DNA of 64,000 nt. It comes from Chryseobacterium aurantiacum (GTDB taxonomy: Bacteria > Bacteroidota > Bacteroidia > Flavobacteriales > Weeksellaceae). The notes below the pieces were generated by a model, which saw only the letters and a program-made list of their open reading frames with translations, made no database searches and was not told the origin of the DNA. Positions 1 to 9,910 of the stretch are shown here, one piece after another (position 1 is the first letter of the stretch; the number at the start of each line of letters is the position of its first letter). The translations under genes and the position numbers were made by a program. Where the stretch lies: positions 744,001-808,000 of the forward strand of contig NZ_PXUE01000001.1 in assembly GCF_003020585.1 (NCBI RefSeq). The letters run 5' to 3'.

Positions 1-3000
1 GGAAGTGGTTCCGGTACCTATACAGCAGATAATTCTGAACAGTATCCTTATATCAACCTTAATATTGCTCCATCTATAAAACTTGTGAAAAAAGTTGAGA
101 AAAGCTTTAATGGAGAAACCAAAATACAGGAATACAGATATAAAGGAATTGTAATGAACATGGAAGGCTTAGGCCTCGTAGGCTTGAAGGGGGTAGCTAC
201 ATCATCTGTTTATGGAGGAACTGTAACACAGCCTTTTTGGACTGTTTCTTTACAGGATTCGCAGAAAAGAGGAGCGGTGAAAGAAACATATCTCAACTCA
301 AGCCCCGATTTTAACTCTCCGGGTACCTTTGTTTCGAAAACCATTAACAGTTATACAACTTCCTTGCTACCGAACAAGGTTTTTGTGAATCTGCCATCAC
401 AGGTACAGCAAATTGATAACTTGGCAGGAACCACTATCAATCAGTATTACGACCTCTATGATTCCTATAATAATCCTAAAAAAACAAGAACAGTAGCCAA
501 CGGCGGCGAAAAAACAACTTTGGTAGATTATGAAGATAATCCATCAGGAACCGGAAGCCAGTACTATGTGGGAAGGCCGGTGAAAAAGGTTGAAACACAG
601 GTATTGGGTAATGACTCTTTTTCTACGGAGTTACTTTTTACTTATGCCAACGGACTCCTTACGCAGAATAGAAAAAAAGGAAACAATACTGATTATATCA
701 CTGAAGATTTTATATATGATGTATTTGGAAATAATATTCAGAAAACTCTTTCTACCAACGGTATTACACCAAGAGTTGAAAAGGTTCAGTATGATGCTTC
801 TGGCAGATTTGCAATTAAGACTATTGATATTTTAGGGGCATCCTCTCTATTTACCTATGATTCTAATTTTGGAACATTAATTTCCAGAACAAATAATCTC
901 AATCAAACCGTATCCTATGTTTATGATACCTGGCAGAGAAAAGCACAGGAAAAGGATATTTATAATAATGCTACTCAATATTTCTACGAGTGGCTTACTT
1001 CAGGAGATTTTATTAATGGAACAAAGCTTAGGGTAGTTGATGCCACGGGAGCAATAAAGGAAACATTTACAGATAATTGGGGAAGGACACGTGTTGAAAA
1101 GGCATTGTCTCTTAATGACAAATGGATAGAAAAAAGAACAGATTATGATGTTCTAGACAGACCGTATAAGGTGAGTGAGCCTTACTTCTCCACAACTTCA
1201 CCAAGTAAATGGACAATCACTGAATATGATGTATATGGAAGAGTGGTCAAGAGCAGCTTACCCACCGGAAAAATTATTATCTCTTCTTACAATGCATTAA
1301 CGGCAACAGTTACAGATGGACAACAAACACAATCCGTCACTAAAGACGAGTGGGGTAATAAAATTAAAATGACTGATAATGGAGGTACCATTAACTATAC
1401 TTATTATGCTAATGGAGCACTGAAATCATCAAACTATGCAGGGCATGTTGTAAATATAGAGCAAGATGGATGGGGAAGAAAAACAAAAATGTCCGATCCT
1501 TCTGTGGGAGGAGATTATACCTATGTATACGATGGTTTGGGGCAGCTTCTGAAAGAGGAAAACCCTAAAGGCAAAACAATATATGCCTATGATCAGTATG
1601 GAAGAGTTGCCAAAAAAGATGTTATAGGGGATAATACAGATATAAAAATTGTCTATAATTATAATGCCCAAGGACTTCTGGATTCAGAAACTGGAACTTC
1701 TAACGGGGTAAATAATTCCTATACTTATCAATATGATAACTATTACCGAGTAGCCCAAAGTGAAGAGAATAACGGAACAGCGATCTTCAAAAAATATTTT
1801 ATCTATGATGGTTTTGGAAGAGTAAAAAGAGAAACTAAGCACACCATCTATGGTACACTTTCCAGTGAAGTGGCGATGGAAAATGTGTATGCTTCTTGTG
1901 GGATGCTGACAGGAATTAATGATCCCAACGGAAATGTACTCTGGAAATTAAGCAGTATCAACGAAAAAGGACAGGTGATTTCTGCCAATTTTGGTAACGG
2001 AACAGATATCGCCAATTCCTATGATGCCAATTATTTCTTAAAAGGAGTAAGACATAAGAATAGCTCCGGTTTGATTCTCTCCAATGAGTATACATTTGAA
2101 GGCAATACAGGATTATTGAAAAAAAGAAATAATGCAGCAATCACCAATGGCTGGCAGGAAAGCTTTGAATACGATAATATGCAGCGGTTAATCTCCTGGA
2201 AAGATCCTAATGGGATTCAATCACAAACTTATGATACCTATGGAAGAATCAATACCAATAGCGAAGTTGGAGACTATAAATATGCAGATGGTAACAGGTA
2301 TGCAAAAAAAGGGATTAACCTCAATCCTATTGGGGATGCTTACTATAAGGTAAACCAACTGCAGACCATTTCATATAATGCCTACAAAAATCCTGTAAGT
2401 ATAATGCAGGATGGAAATGAAATGGCCAAATTCACCTATAATATTCATCAGACAAGAGCATCTTCAGAATATAATTATAACAGTTATTTCACATATTATG
2501 CAAAGAACAAACTTTATTCTGATGATAATACAGTGGAAATTATTGAGAATCGCTTCCCCGGAAGAGCCCCTGCTCAATTTATAAAAACAAGGATTATTAC
2601 ATATATTGCAGGAGATCCTTATTCAGCTCCCGTTATTCATGTCAAAGATTTTGACATATATGATGAATACCTGAGCGAGGGAATTCACTATATTCACAGA
2701 GATTACCAGGGAACTATCCTAGCTATTTCCGGTAAGGATGGAAAAGCTGAAGAAAGAAGACAATTTGATCCTTGGGGAAATCTGACATATCTGGAAAAGG
2801 ATGGGAAGAAAATAGATTTGAAAAAAGGAACAGCAGATCTGTTTATTGAAAGAGGGTATACAGGACATGAACACTTTATGCAGGTAGGGCTTATTCATAT
2901 GAATGGAAGAATGTATGACCCTAAGCTGCATACTTTCCTATCCGTAGATAATAATATACAAGATCCCTTTAATACACAGAATTATAATAGATTCGGGTAT

Positions 3001-4068
3001 GTACTGAATAATCCATTGATGTATATGGATCCTAGTGGAGAAATTATTTGGGCTTTGGTAATTGCCGGTGCAATTATAGGAGCTGCCACTGGTGCGGTAA
3101 GCTATATAGGGCAGGCCATACAAACTGGAGACTGGAGTTGGGGTAAATTTGGAATGTCTATCTTGGGTGGAGCAATTCAAGGGGCCATTATGGGAGCCAT
3201 AGGAGTGCCGTCGGGCTCCTGGGGACAGCAGCTGACATCAGCATTTATAGGTTCCTTTATGCCGAGCTTTAGCATGAACCTGGGAGGAGGATTTAGTTTT
3301 TCCATATCGCCATCCATTGCTTTTGGACAAGGCGTCAGTGCGGGTTTCAACTTTAGCTTATCCTATAAAAACGGAGATTTCGGAATGTCTTTCGGATATG
3401 GAGTTACCTATCAGACCGCACATGCAGGAAGCGGCTTGAGCGGTTGGGAGTACAGAACCTCTGTAATGGCAGGAACACTGGGAACCGAAGGGAATCTTGG
3501 AATGATGGTGGGAACCAATATATGGAGCGGTTTACATGCTCAACAGACAGGAATTGTAAAACTGGTAAGCGGAGATTTCTCCCTGAGCTATGAAAATGAT
3601 GGAAGCCCGTTTGATAAATTAGGTAAAGGAATTTTAGGCGATGGTAATGACAGATATAGAACCGCAGCTATGTCTTTAAGTATTGGAGATTTTCATGCAG
3701 GGTTTAATCTTTTCACAGGATCAAGAATGAAAGATACCTACGAAGAAAATGATTATAACGCAAAAAATTATTTAAATGATTATGCAGAAATGAGAAAATT
3801 TGGAAAAGATGATTATTTAGGTGGAGCTTATGGAGAAAAATATACCCATGGCTTGGTTGTAGAAACAGGACCTAAATACCGACTAGGTGCAGCCTACATT
3901 GGCTGGGGTAATTACAGAGTTGGCGTAAACTCGGAGTGGGTAAGACATGCCATTCAAAATGTAGCCGCTCACCGCTGGATTTCTCCGCAGCCAGCATTTC
4001 AAATGACGTCAAATTCCTGGTTGCCTTATTTCCAATACCAAACAATAAATCAATTTACATCATGGTAA
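1..4068 (+). CDS. RHS-repeat polymorphic toxin, C-terminal part (5' truncated by window)
   Basis: The frame is open from base 1 and stops at 4066-4068. A GTG at 85 is an internal codon, not the start, so the true start lies outside the window. The protein carries many YD repeats (motifs such as YDxxGR, YVYDxxGR), then the RHS-associated core (FDPWGNL near 2767, YNRFGYVLNNP, and DPSGE at about 3028-3042). RHS/YD repeats form a shell that encloses a variable C-terminal toxin; DPxG marks the usual core/toxin junction. About 340 residues follow the junction: a hydrophobic Gly/Ala stretch, then a Gly- and Ser-rich beta-type region that resembles the polymorphic toxin type 23 family (Ntox23). That family name is from memory; the toxic activity is inferred. 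The next gene, a lipoprotein, overlaps its stop and is a candidate immunity or accessory protein. Confidence 0.85.
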   Translation, partial: GSGSGTYTADNSEQYPYINLNIAPSIKLVKKVEKSFNGETKIQEYRYKGIVMNMEGLGLVGLKGVATSSVYGGTVTQPFWTVSLQDSQKRGAVKETYLNSSPDFNSPGTFVSKTINSYTTSLLPNKVFVNLPSQVQQIDNLAGTTINQYYDLYDSYNNPKKTRTVANGGEKTTLVDYEDNPSGTGSQYYVGRPVKKVETQVLGNDSFSTELLFTYANGLLTQNRKKGNNTDYITEDFIYDVFGNNIQKTLSTNGITPRVEKVQYDASGRFAIKTIDILGASSLFTYDSNFGTLISRTNNLNQTVSYVYDTWQRKAQEKDIYNNATQYFYEWLTSGDFINGTKLRVVDATGAIKETFTDNWGRTRVEKALSLNDKWIEKRTDYDVLDRPYKVSEPYFSTTSPSKWTITEYDVYGRVVKSSLPTGKIIISSYNALTATVTDGQQTQSVTKDEWGNKIKMTDNGGTINYTYYANGALKSSNYAGHVVNIEQDGWGRKTKMSDPSVGGDYTYVYDGLGQLLKEENPKGKTIYAYDQYGRVAKKDVIGDNTDIKIVYNYNAQGLLDSETGTSNGVNNSYTYQYDNYYRVAQSEENNGTAIFKKYFIYDGFGRVKRETKHTIYGTLSSEVAMENVYASCGMLTGINDPNGNVLWKLSSINEKGQVISANFGNGTDIANSYDANYFLKGVRHKNSSGLILSNEYTFEGNTGLLKKRNNAAITNGWQESFEYDNMQRLISWKDPNGIQSQTYDTYGRINTNSEVGDYKYADGNRYAKKGINLNPIGDAYYKVNQLQTISYNAYKNPVSIMQDGNEMAKFTYNIHQTRASSEYNYNSYFTYYAKNKLYSDDNTVEIIENRFPGRAPAQFIKTRIITYIAGDPYSAPVIHVKDFDIYDEYLSEGIHYIHRDYQGTILAISGKDGKAEERRQFDPWGNLTYLEKDGKKIDLKKGTADLFIERGYTGHEHFMQVGLIHMNGRMYDPKLHTFLSVDNNIQDPFNTQNYNRFGYVLNNPLMYMDPSGEIIWALVIAGAIIGAATGAVSYIGQAIQTGDWSWGKFGMSILGGAIQGAIMGAIGVPSGSWGQQLTSAFIGSFMPSFSMNLGGGFSFSISPSIAFGQGVSAGFNFSLSYKNGDFGMSFGYGVTYQTAHAGSGLSGWEYRTSVMAGTLGTEGNLGMMVGTNIWSGLHAQQTGIVKLVSGDFSLSYENDGSPFDKLGKGILGDGNDRYRTAAMSLSIGDFHAGFNLFTGSRMKDTYEENDYNAKNYLNDYAEMRKFGKDDYLGGAYGEKYTHGLVVETGPKYRLGAAYIGWGNYRVGVNSEWVRHAIQNVAAHRWISPQPAFQMTSNSWLPYFQYQTINQFTSW

Positions 4069-4577
4069 AACATAAAAAATATATGATTTTTTTAACTTTT
4101 TTTTCGTTCTTCTCACAAGCGGGCTGCCAAAAGATAGACCGTGTTCAGAACAAACTGTTAAAAGAAGTCGAAAATTTTAATGTTAAAGATTTTCCAGATA
4201 TAGCATTTGATAAGATATACATATTAGAAGGAATGTATATAGCGAAAGGAAAATTTGGAATTGTTCCTCCCAAGCTTGAGACACAGAGAGGTTCTGATAG
4301 TAAACACTACGACGATTTTTTAGTTTTTAATAGCAATGGAAGAGTTGATAAATTTTATGCTGAAAATATCAAAGCAGCTAAATTATTGATCAGTAAACAA
4401 CCCTCAAATACCATTTATGGCATATTGGCTAATAAAAAGGAGGAATGGGTTATTAAAACTATTCAAGCCTATAAAATGGGAGGGTATGGTACCTACAATC
4501 AATATGTAAAAGCTATTGATTATAAAGTATATGTTCAGAGTGACGGATATTGCTCTGTTTATTTACCTACCGAATAA
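4062..4577 (+). CDS. Small lipoprotein downstream of the RHS toxin
   Basis: The 171-residue reading starts at ATG 4062, which overlaps the RHS stop (ATGGTAA), implying translational coupling. A longer reading from 3936 would lie inside the RHS gene and lacks a signal peptide. The N-terminus is a lipoprotein signal (MVKHKKYMIFLTFF, then the lipobox QAGC with Cys at about residue 22). No domain is recognised. Position directly after a polymorphic toxin suggests an immunity or accessory role, but this is inference. The same frame continues in protein-like fashion past the TAA at 4575 (see 4578-4742), so the gene may be a 3'-truncated form of a longer lipoprotein. Confidence 0.65.
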   Translation: MVKHKKYMIFLTFFSFFSQAGCQKIDRVQNKLLKEVENFNVKDFPDIAFDKIYILEGMYIAKGKFGIVPPKLETQRGSDSKHYDDFLVFNSNGRVDKFYAENIKAAKLLISKQPSNTIYGILANKKEEWVIKTIQAYKMGGYGTYNQYVKAIDYKVYVQSDGYCSVYLPTE

Positions 4578-4742
4578 CAAGCGAATCATTTTGACATGAC
4601 AGAAGCTGACAAGAATATGAAAATCCGTAGTTTTAATTCAGGATGTTCAGAGAGTATGCCATCTGATCTTGGATATCACTAGGCCACATATTCTAAAACA
4701 GGGAGAGCAGAATACTATGTAAATTATGATTCCATAGTATGA
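4578..4742 (+). pseudogene. Probable decayed 3' extension of the lipoprotein gene
   Basis: Directly after the TAA at 4575-4577 the same frame reads QANHFDMTEADKNMKIRS and onward, meets a TAG at 4680-4682, then continues ATYSKTGRAEYYVNYDSIV to a TGA at 4740-4742. The composition is protein-like and stays in one frame, which suggests an ancestral longer protein with nonsense changes (TAG could derive from a Trp codon). A chance open stretch cannot be excluded. The rest of the gap up to dnaK holds the hairpin at 4767-4797. Confidence 0.4.
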
Positions 4743-4766
4743 AAAAATTTCCATATTAATGAATGT

Positions 4767-4797
4767 AAAACCTCGATTTAATCGGGGTTTTATTTTT
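4767..4797 (+). terminator. Rho-independent terminator after the RHS/lipoprotein unit
   Basis: A hairpin with arms AAAACCTCGAT and ATCGGGGTTTT (one mismatch, TTA loop) is followed by ATTTTTG. It separates the RHS unit from dnaK. Confidence 0.7.
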
Positions 4798-4890
4798 GTT
4801 GTGTCATTTTGTCACTATTTTTTGAATGGTACAGATATTGTGAAATAGAGAGTGTAAATAAAATTAAAAATAGAAAAAATATAAAATATT

Positions 4891-6786
4891 ATGAGTAAAA
4901 TAATTGGAATTGACTTAGGAACAACCAACTCTTGTGTTGCTGTAATGGAGGGTAAAGACCCTGTTGTTATTCCTAACGCAGAAGGGAAAAGAACAACTCC
5001 TTCTATCGTAGCATTTACAGAAGACGGAGAAAGAAAAGTAGGAGATCCTGCAAAAAGACAGGCTGTAACGAATCCAAAGAAAACAGTATACTCTATCAAA
5101 AGATTTATCGGAACTCACTTTAAAGAAGATGCAAAGGAAATCTCAAGAGTACCATACGAAGTAGTAAGCGGACCAAACGATACAGTAAAAGTAAAAATCG
5201 ACGACAGAGAATATACTCCACAGGAAATTTCTGCAATGACACTTCAGAAAATGAAGAAAACTGCTGAAGATTATCTTGGACAAGAAGTAACAAGAGCAGT
5301 AATTACTGTTCCTGCATACTTCAACGATGCACAAAGACAAGCTACTAAGGAAGCTGGTGAAATTGCAGGTCTTAAAGTAGAAAGAATTATCAACGAGCCT
5401 ACAGCTGCAGCGTTAGCTTACGGTCTTGATAAGAGCCACAAAGATCAAAAAATCGCAGTATATGACCTTGGTGGTGGTACTTTTGATATCTCTATCCTTG
5501 ATTTAGGAGATGGTGTATTTGAAGTATTAGCTACAAATGGTGATACGCACTTAGGAGGTGATGACTTTGATGATGTGATCATCAACTGGATGGCTGACGA
5601 GTTTAAAGCTGAAGAAGGAGTAGAATTAAAAACTGATGCTATCGCTCTTCAAAGATTAAAAGAAGCTGCTGAAAAAGCAAAAATCGAGTTATCTTCTTCA
5701 CCACAAACTGAAATCAACTTACCTTATATCACAGCTACAGCTACAGGTCCTAAACACTTAGTGAAGACTTTAACTAAAGCTAAATTCGAACAACTATCTG
5801 CTGATCTTGTAAGAAGATCTATGGAGCCGGTTGCTAAAGCATTAAAAGATGCAGGTTTATCAACTTCTGATATCGATGAGGTAATCTTGGTAGGAGGTTC
5901 TACAAGAATCCCTATTATTCAGGAAGAAGTAGAAAAATTCTTCGGTAAAAAACCATCTAAAGGAGTTAACCCGGATGAAGTTGTTGCTATTGGTGCAGCT
6001 ATTCAGGGAGGTGTATTAACAGGAGACGTAAAAGACGTATTACTTCTAGACGTTACACCACTTTCTTTAGGGATCGAAACGATGGGGTCTGTATTCACAA
6101 AACTAATTGATGCAAACACTACCATCCCAACTAAAAAATCTGAGGTATTCTCTACAGCTTCTGATAACCAGCCGGCTGTAAGCATCAGAGTAGGACAGGG
6201 TGAAAGAGCAATGTTCAACGATAATAAGGAAATCGGTAGATTCGATCTTCAGGATATTCCACCAGCGCCAAGAGGAGTTCCTCAAATTGAAGTAACTTTC
6301 GATATTGACGCAAACGGTATCCTAAGTGTATCTGCTAAAGATAAAGGAACTGGTAAAGAGCAAACTATCAAAATCCAGGCTTCTTCAGGTCTTTCTGACG
6401 AAGAAATCGAAAGAATGAAAAAAGAAGCTCAGGAAAACTCTGCAGCTGATGCGAAGAGAAAAGAAGAAGTTGAAATCTTCAACAAAGCTGACGGATTGAT
6501 CTTCCAGACTGAAAAGCAATTAAAAGAATTCGGTGAGAAACTTTCTGCTGACAAAAAAGCGGCAATTGAAACAGCTCATGCTGAATTGAAAACAGCTTTC
6601 GAAGCTAAAAATTCTGATGATATTAAAGCTAAAACTGAGGCATTAGATGCAGCATGGATGGCAGCTTCTGAAGAATTGTATGCAGCAGGTCAACAACCTG
6701 GTGCTGATGCTGGAGCTCAAAATGCTGGAGGTAGCAATGCCGGAGCAGAAGACGTACAGGATGCAGACTTCGAAGAAGTAAAATAA
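4891..6786 (+). CDS. dnaK: Molecular chaperone DnaK (Hsp70)
   Basis: DnaK is the cytosolic ATP-dependent chaperone that binds exposed hydrophobic segments and works with DnaJ and GrpE. The 631 residues match the usual length. The N-terminal ATPase domain shows [16 protein letters not shown] near residue 5, the second phosphate loop DLGGGTFD near residue 193, and the adenosine motif [10 protein letters not shown]. The substrate domain follows the [15 protein letters not shown] linker, and the acidic C-terminus ends DADFEEVK, typical of bacterial DnaK. The start is the ATG giving [11 protein letters not shown]. It stands alone here, without grpE or dnaJ, and is bounded by terminators on both sides, so it is probably a single-gene unit. 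No CIRCE-type inverted repeat was seen upstream. Codon use looks like that of a highly expressed gene. Confidence 0.98.
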   Translation: MSKIIGIDLGTTNSCVAVMEGKDPVVIPNAEGKRTTPSIVAFTEDGERKVGDPAKRQAVTNPKKTVYSIKRFIGTHFKEDAKEISRVPYEVVSGPNDTVKVKIDDREYTPQEISAMTLQKMKKTAEDYLGQEVTRAVITVPAYFNDAQRQATKEAGEIAGLKVERIINEPTAAALAYGLDKSHKDQKIAVYDLGGGTFDISILDLGDGVFEVLATNGDTHLGGDDFDDVIINWMADEFKAEEGVELKTDAIALQRLKEAAEKAKIELSSSPQTEINLPYITATATGPKHLVKTLTKAKFEQLSADLVRRSMEPVAKALKDAGLSTSDIDEVILVGGSTRIPIIQEEVEKFFGKKPSKGVNPDEVVAIGAAIQGGVLTGDVKDVLLLDVTPLSLGIETMGSVFTKLIDANTTIPTKKSEVFSTASDNQPAVSIRVGQGERAMFNDNKEIGRFDLQDIPPAPRGVPQIEVTFDIDANGILSVSAKDKGTGKEQTIKIQASSGLSDEEIERMKKEAQENSAADAKRKEEVEIFNKADGLIFQTEKQLKEFGEKLSADKKAAIETAHAELKTAFEAKNSDDIKAKTEALDAAWMAASEELYAAGQQPGADAGAQNAGGSNAGAEDVQDADFEEVK

Positions 6787-6818
6787 TAAATGTAAACACT
6801 AACATTTAATTATAAATT

Positions 6819-6858
6819 AACCCGGCGGTAAACAAAGTTTACCGCCGGGTTTGCTTTT
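6819..6858 (+). terminator. Strong rho-independent terminator after dnaK
   Basis: A perfect, GC-rich hairpin has arms AACCCGGCGGTAAAC and GTTTACCGCCGGGTT with a 3-nt loop, followed by TGCTTTTA. It is the strongest terminator in this part of the window. Confidence 0.9.
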
Positions 6859-6936
6859 ATCATATTATTCTATTACTGTATATTTATATCAGCAATTTTT
6901 AGAGCCATAAATAACCAGAGATTCACTACAAAATAT

Positions 6937-7485
6937 ATGAAAAAAATTATCGGTATAATCTGTCTGACAGCAGTGTTGACAGGTTGTAGCAAATCAGATC
7001 ATAAAGGACAAAAAGAGGAGCCAAAAGAAAGACAACAGCTTTCTCAGGAAACAAAAACCAAATCAGAAGAATCAAAATCCTCAAAAAACGGAATTTCAAA
7101 AGAAGAAGCCGTAAAATTAGCCATGAAGCAATTTGAAGATTATTTGCCCAATATTCTTAAAACCTATGGTGGAGTCATTGATCTTCAGGAACCTTATGCA
7201 GGAGACTTTACAGGCGATGGAATAGATGATGTAGCCATTTATTGGTCTGTGGCACCTGAGGGAGGAAATGCTATTATAGGGCAAGGATTATCATTGTACA
7301 AGAATACCGGGAGCAAGATGAAAGTAATTGCCGGCTACGAGCCCGACTATTTGTTCAGTTTTGATAAGATCAGTAATGGAAAAATTAGAGTTAAAAAATT
7401 GGAATATGCTGAAGAAGATGGCAGATGCTGCCCTTCGATAAGTACCGGACATACCCTAACTATTTCAGGAAATAAAGCCTATTAA
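6937..7485 (+). CDS. Lipoprotein with FG-GAP/VCBS-like segment, unknown function
   Basis: The 182-residue protein starts MKKIIGIICLTAVLTGCSKS, a clear lipoprotein signal with Cys at residue 17. A Lys/Glu/Ser-rich linker (about residues 20-55) precedes the folded part. The segment GDFTGDGIDDVAIYW resembles the calcium-binding Asp-Gly loops of FG-GAP/VCBS repeats, seen in extracellular or periplasmic proteins. A CC pair (DGRCCPS) lies near the C-terminus. It follows dnaK but is separated by a terminator, so it is transcribed on its own. No specific function can be assigned. Confidence 0.7.
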   Translation: MKKIIGIICLTAVLTGCSKSDHKGQKEEPKERQQLSQETKTKSEESKSSKNGISKEEAVKLAMKQFEDYLPNILKTYGGVIDLQEPYAGDFTGDGIDDVAIYWSVAPEGGNAIIGQGLSLYKNTGSKMKVIAGYEPDYLFSFDKISNGKIRVKKLEYAEEDGRCCPSISTGHTLTISGNKAY

Positions 7486-7608
7486 AAGAGTATACATTCT
7501 TGAACCCATATAACTGTGCAAAAATGTATTTCATCTTATTTATAAACCAAATGTCCAATCTATTTTTTGTACCTTATTCGCTCATTTTTCAACAAGAAAT
7601 TTAAAAAT

Positions 7609-8304
7609 ATGAATAAGCTGAAGTTTTTCTTTTTAATCGTAAGTATGACGTTTTTATTTCAGTCATACCAAGGCCAGCAGTTTGACTTGGAAAAACTTAT
7701 ACTCCCCGTTAAACAGAAAGAATTAAAAAAGTTTGATTTAACAGCTTCCGATGCAGGAGTTGGAACTCAGATAGCCCAATATTCCTCTTATCTGTCTAAT
7801 GCTGTGGATGATGGTAAACTGTCATTAAATTTTGCCAAAATTGAAATCGAAAAAGCTCCCGATACAGACTCCTTTGCCCAAAGTATGATCCGTTTTTATG
7901 GAAAAGGTAAAGAAAATAATCTGGACGGATTTACGCTTACTATTGAAAATGAAGAAAGCTTTCAGAAAGTATTGAATTATTTACTCATTAAAAAGGAAAA
8001 ATTCAATCTGGTGTTTGATGATGGCAAAGAAAATGAAGAAAGAGCCAGAGTTTTTAATTGTTACCAGAATAATACAATATATCTGGTTTTATCCCGATTT
8101 AACAGTAAAGGAAAGAAAGTGGGATATATAGATGCAATTAGCGCTCATGAGACCTTCCTTTTAACTTCGAGACTGGGAGGAGCATTTGGATACTATAAAG
8201 AATATCTGGAATACCGTAAGCGCAAACCTGCCAATTTTAGCTACCTTGATTTTCTGAAAGAAACAGATGACGAACTTTATAAGCAAAATAATAATCTACA
8301 TTAA
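7609..8304 (+). CDS. Exported protein of unknown function
   Basis: ATG 7609 is chosen because it opens a proper signal peptide (MNKLKFFFLIVSMTFLF, with likely cleavage near YQGQQ); a TTG at 7567 would put 14 polar residues before it. The mature part (about 205 residues) is Lys/Glu-rich with no recognisable domain. A conserved-looking stretch, SAHETFLLTSRLGGAFGYYKEYLEY, is amphipathic. It sits in a row of small exported proteins (6937-9902) separated by gaps that allow independent promoters. Confidence 0.65.
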   Translation: MNKLKFFFLIVSMTFLFQSYQGQQFDLEKLILPVKQKELKKFDLTASDAGVGTQIAQYSSYLSNAVDDGKLSLNFAKIEIEKAPDTDSFAQSMIRFYGKGKENNLDGFTLTIENEESFQKVLNYLLIKKEKFNLVFDDGKENEERARVFNCYQNNTIYLVLSRFNSKGKKVGYIDAISAHETFLLTSRLGGAFGYYKEYLEYRKRKPANFSYLDFLKETDDELYKQNNNLH

Positions 8305-8410
8305 TAATCAATAATAAGTAATGTTTTGCGAAATTCTATTTTGTTACAAAGCATAAAAAACTCATGACAATTCAATTTTTATAATATCGCTCCATAGGTG
8401 ATGGCTACTG

Positions 8411-8418
8411 TATTTTTG
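8411..8418 (+). promoter_or_regulatory. Candidate Bacteroidota -7 element (TATTTTTG)
   Basis: TATTTTTG fits the Bacteroidota -7 consensus TAnnTTTG and lies 53 bp before the ATG at 8472. No good TTG is found at the expected -33 distance, so support is weak. Confidence 0.35.
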
Positions 8419-8471
8419 TGTACTCTATACCATGCTGTCGGGCTTTATATCATCACAAACAAAACTAATAT

Positions 8472-9125
8472 ATGAAATACCTTTCAACTATACTGGTTGT
8501 TATTTTATTCCAATCCTGTAATCAAAAAAAAGAGAGCAAAAAGGATCCGGTCATTCAAAGTGAAATACAGAAAACAGAAGTTAAAACCGATTCTGCTATT
8601 CAAAATATCTCTAAAGCTACGGAGATTAAAAAAGATACTCTGGATGAAGTAATGTTGGAGCAGGATATAATGTTTAATGGTAAGCTGAAAAGGTTTTTTA
8701 GTCTTAATGACTTTGGAAAAGTGTTCGGAAAGGCAGATAGTACAAGGCTATTATCCGAAGAACAACCTTGTACTTATATTTTTGAGACTCCGGAAAATAA
8801 CGGAATGAATGATAAATATCTGTATAAAAATGGATCACGCTTTGAAAACAGCGGCCAAAAAGTAGCAGTAGAAGAGTTTAAATTTATCAACGGAAATTAT
8901 ATTTTGTACAAAGGAATAAAAATAGATTCTAAGTCTACCATCAATGATCTTAAACGGATATTTCCCAATGCAATCAGAAACATAGGGAACCTGGATGTTT
9001 ACGGTGAGGGAACCCTTCAGGCGATTAGGCTAAGAGAAGATAAAGAGGGGATTTCTGATGGTCATATTAATATTTTTTTTAAAAATAACAGAATATATTC
9101 TTTACATTGGTGGTTTCCTTGCTAA
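8472..9125 (+). CDS. Lipoprotein of unknown function
   Basis: The 217-residue protein begins MKYLSTILVVILFQSCNQKK, a lipoprotein signal with lipobox FQSC (Cys16). A Lys/Thr-rich spacer to about residue 55 precedes the folded region. The C-terminal region (IDSKSTINDLKRIFPNA, then a short HINIFFKNNRIYSLHWWFPC ending) has the feel of periplasmic proteins with an SmpA-like two-layer fold, but the match is not firm. It is flanked by non-coding DNA on both sides and is probably monocistronic. Confidence 0.65.
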   Translation: MKYLSTILVVILFQSCNQKKESKKDPVIQSEIQKTEVKTDSAIQNISKATEIKKDTLDEVMLEQDIMFNGKLKRFFSLNDFGKVFGKADSTRLLSEEQPCTYIFETPENNGMNDKYLYKNGSRFENSGQKVAVEEFKFINGNYILYKGIKIDSKSTINDLKRIFPNAIRNIGNLDVYGEGTLQAIRLREDKEGISDGHINIFFKNNRIYSLHWWFPC

Positions 9126-9143
9126 AATTAAGTCTATTTAAAC

Positions 9144-9348
9144 TTAACCGCAAAAGTCACAAAAGGTTTTATTTTTTTAACACTTTAGTACACTTTAGAA
9201 AGTATAAGGAAATACTGCACAATTAAGTTCACATAAGATGAAAATCTTTGATTTTCAACAAAACTTGAGTGTCCTTCCTTATACACAAAGTATATCACTT
9301 AAATAGCTTAAGTGTTTAAAAAGCTTTTGTATATCTTTTGTGGTTTAA
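9144..9348. repeat. MITE-like intergenic repeat with terminal inverted repeats
   Basis: The ends are imperfect inverted repeats: the left end reads TTAACCGCAAAAGTCACAAA and the right end, on the other strand, TTAAACCACAAAAGATATAC. The interior is non-coding and contains CACTTTAG and CTTAAGTG patches. A related element is found at 18856-18988 (shared ACCACAAAA/AAGTCACAAAAG ends). The size, terminal repeats and two copies suggest a miniature mobile element or a dispersed palindromic repeat. Confidence 0.55.
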
Positions 9349-9407
9349 TAAAAAAGTTTAAACAGCTTTATTATATAATAACCAATCTTACAAAGCAAAC
9401 GGATAAT

Positions 9408-9902
9408 ATGAAACTGAATTTAACAAAATACATAGCATTACTATTTGCGGTATGCTTACCACTGATTTCCTTTGGACAAGACACTTCAAAGGATAAGCAA
9501 AACCTCCAGACCAAGGCAGAACAATTTACCCAAAAGATAATTACCCTTATATCTCAAAAGGATTATGCGGCACTGAATCAACTGACGACTCAAAAGGTAT
9601 ATTGCTATTTATGCTTTGAAACAGCTCCGGAAAACAATGCTTTTGTGAATAAAAAAACTTTTTATAGTAAACATAGCGACAATATCTTTAACAAGGATTT
9701 GTTGGAGAGACTGAAACGTAAGGAAATTAAGTTTGCAATTGACCAGGATGACCCTGCATTTGGCGACAGAAATTATATTGTACTATATACCACCCATCGT
9801 CAAAATGAAATGGGTGACGGACATGAAGGAGCACAATTTATCTTTTGGTTGAAAGATGAAAAAGGTATCCTTAAGTTTTCAGGAGTGGAAACAGTGCCCT
9901 GA
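9408..9902 (+). CDS. Small exported protein, unknown function
   Basis: ATG 9408 gives 164 residues with a good signal peptide (MKLNLTKYIALLFAVCLPLI, cleavage near SFGQD). An upstream GTG reading from 9312 would run into the repeat element and is rejected. The mature protein contains the segment CYLCFETAPENNAF and a C-terminal QFIFWLKDEKGILKF strand. The pattern of a helical N-terminal half followed by strands is reminiscent of NTF2-like folds, but this is only an impression. It ends 8 bp before the convergent gene at 9911. Confidence 0.6.
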   Translation: MKLNLTKYIALLFAVCLPLISFGQDTSKDKQNLQTKAEQFTQKIITLISQKDYAALNQLTTQKVYCYLCFETAPENNAFVNKKTFYSKHSDNIFNKDLLERLKRKEIKFAIDQDDPAFGDRNYIVLYTTHRQNEMGDGHEGAQFIFWLKDEKGILKFSGVETVP

Positions 9903-9910
9903 TTTGTTTT

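Noticed and set aside
4800..4890. Bacteroidota promoter directly before dnaK
   Set aside because: TATTTTTTG near 4818 has one base too many for TAnnTTTG, so no confident -7 element could be named.
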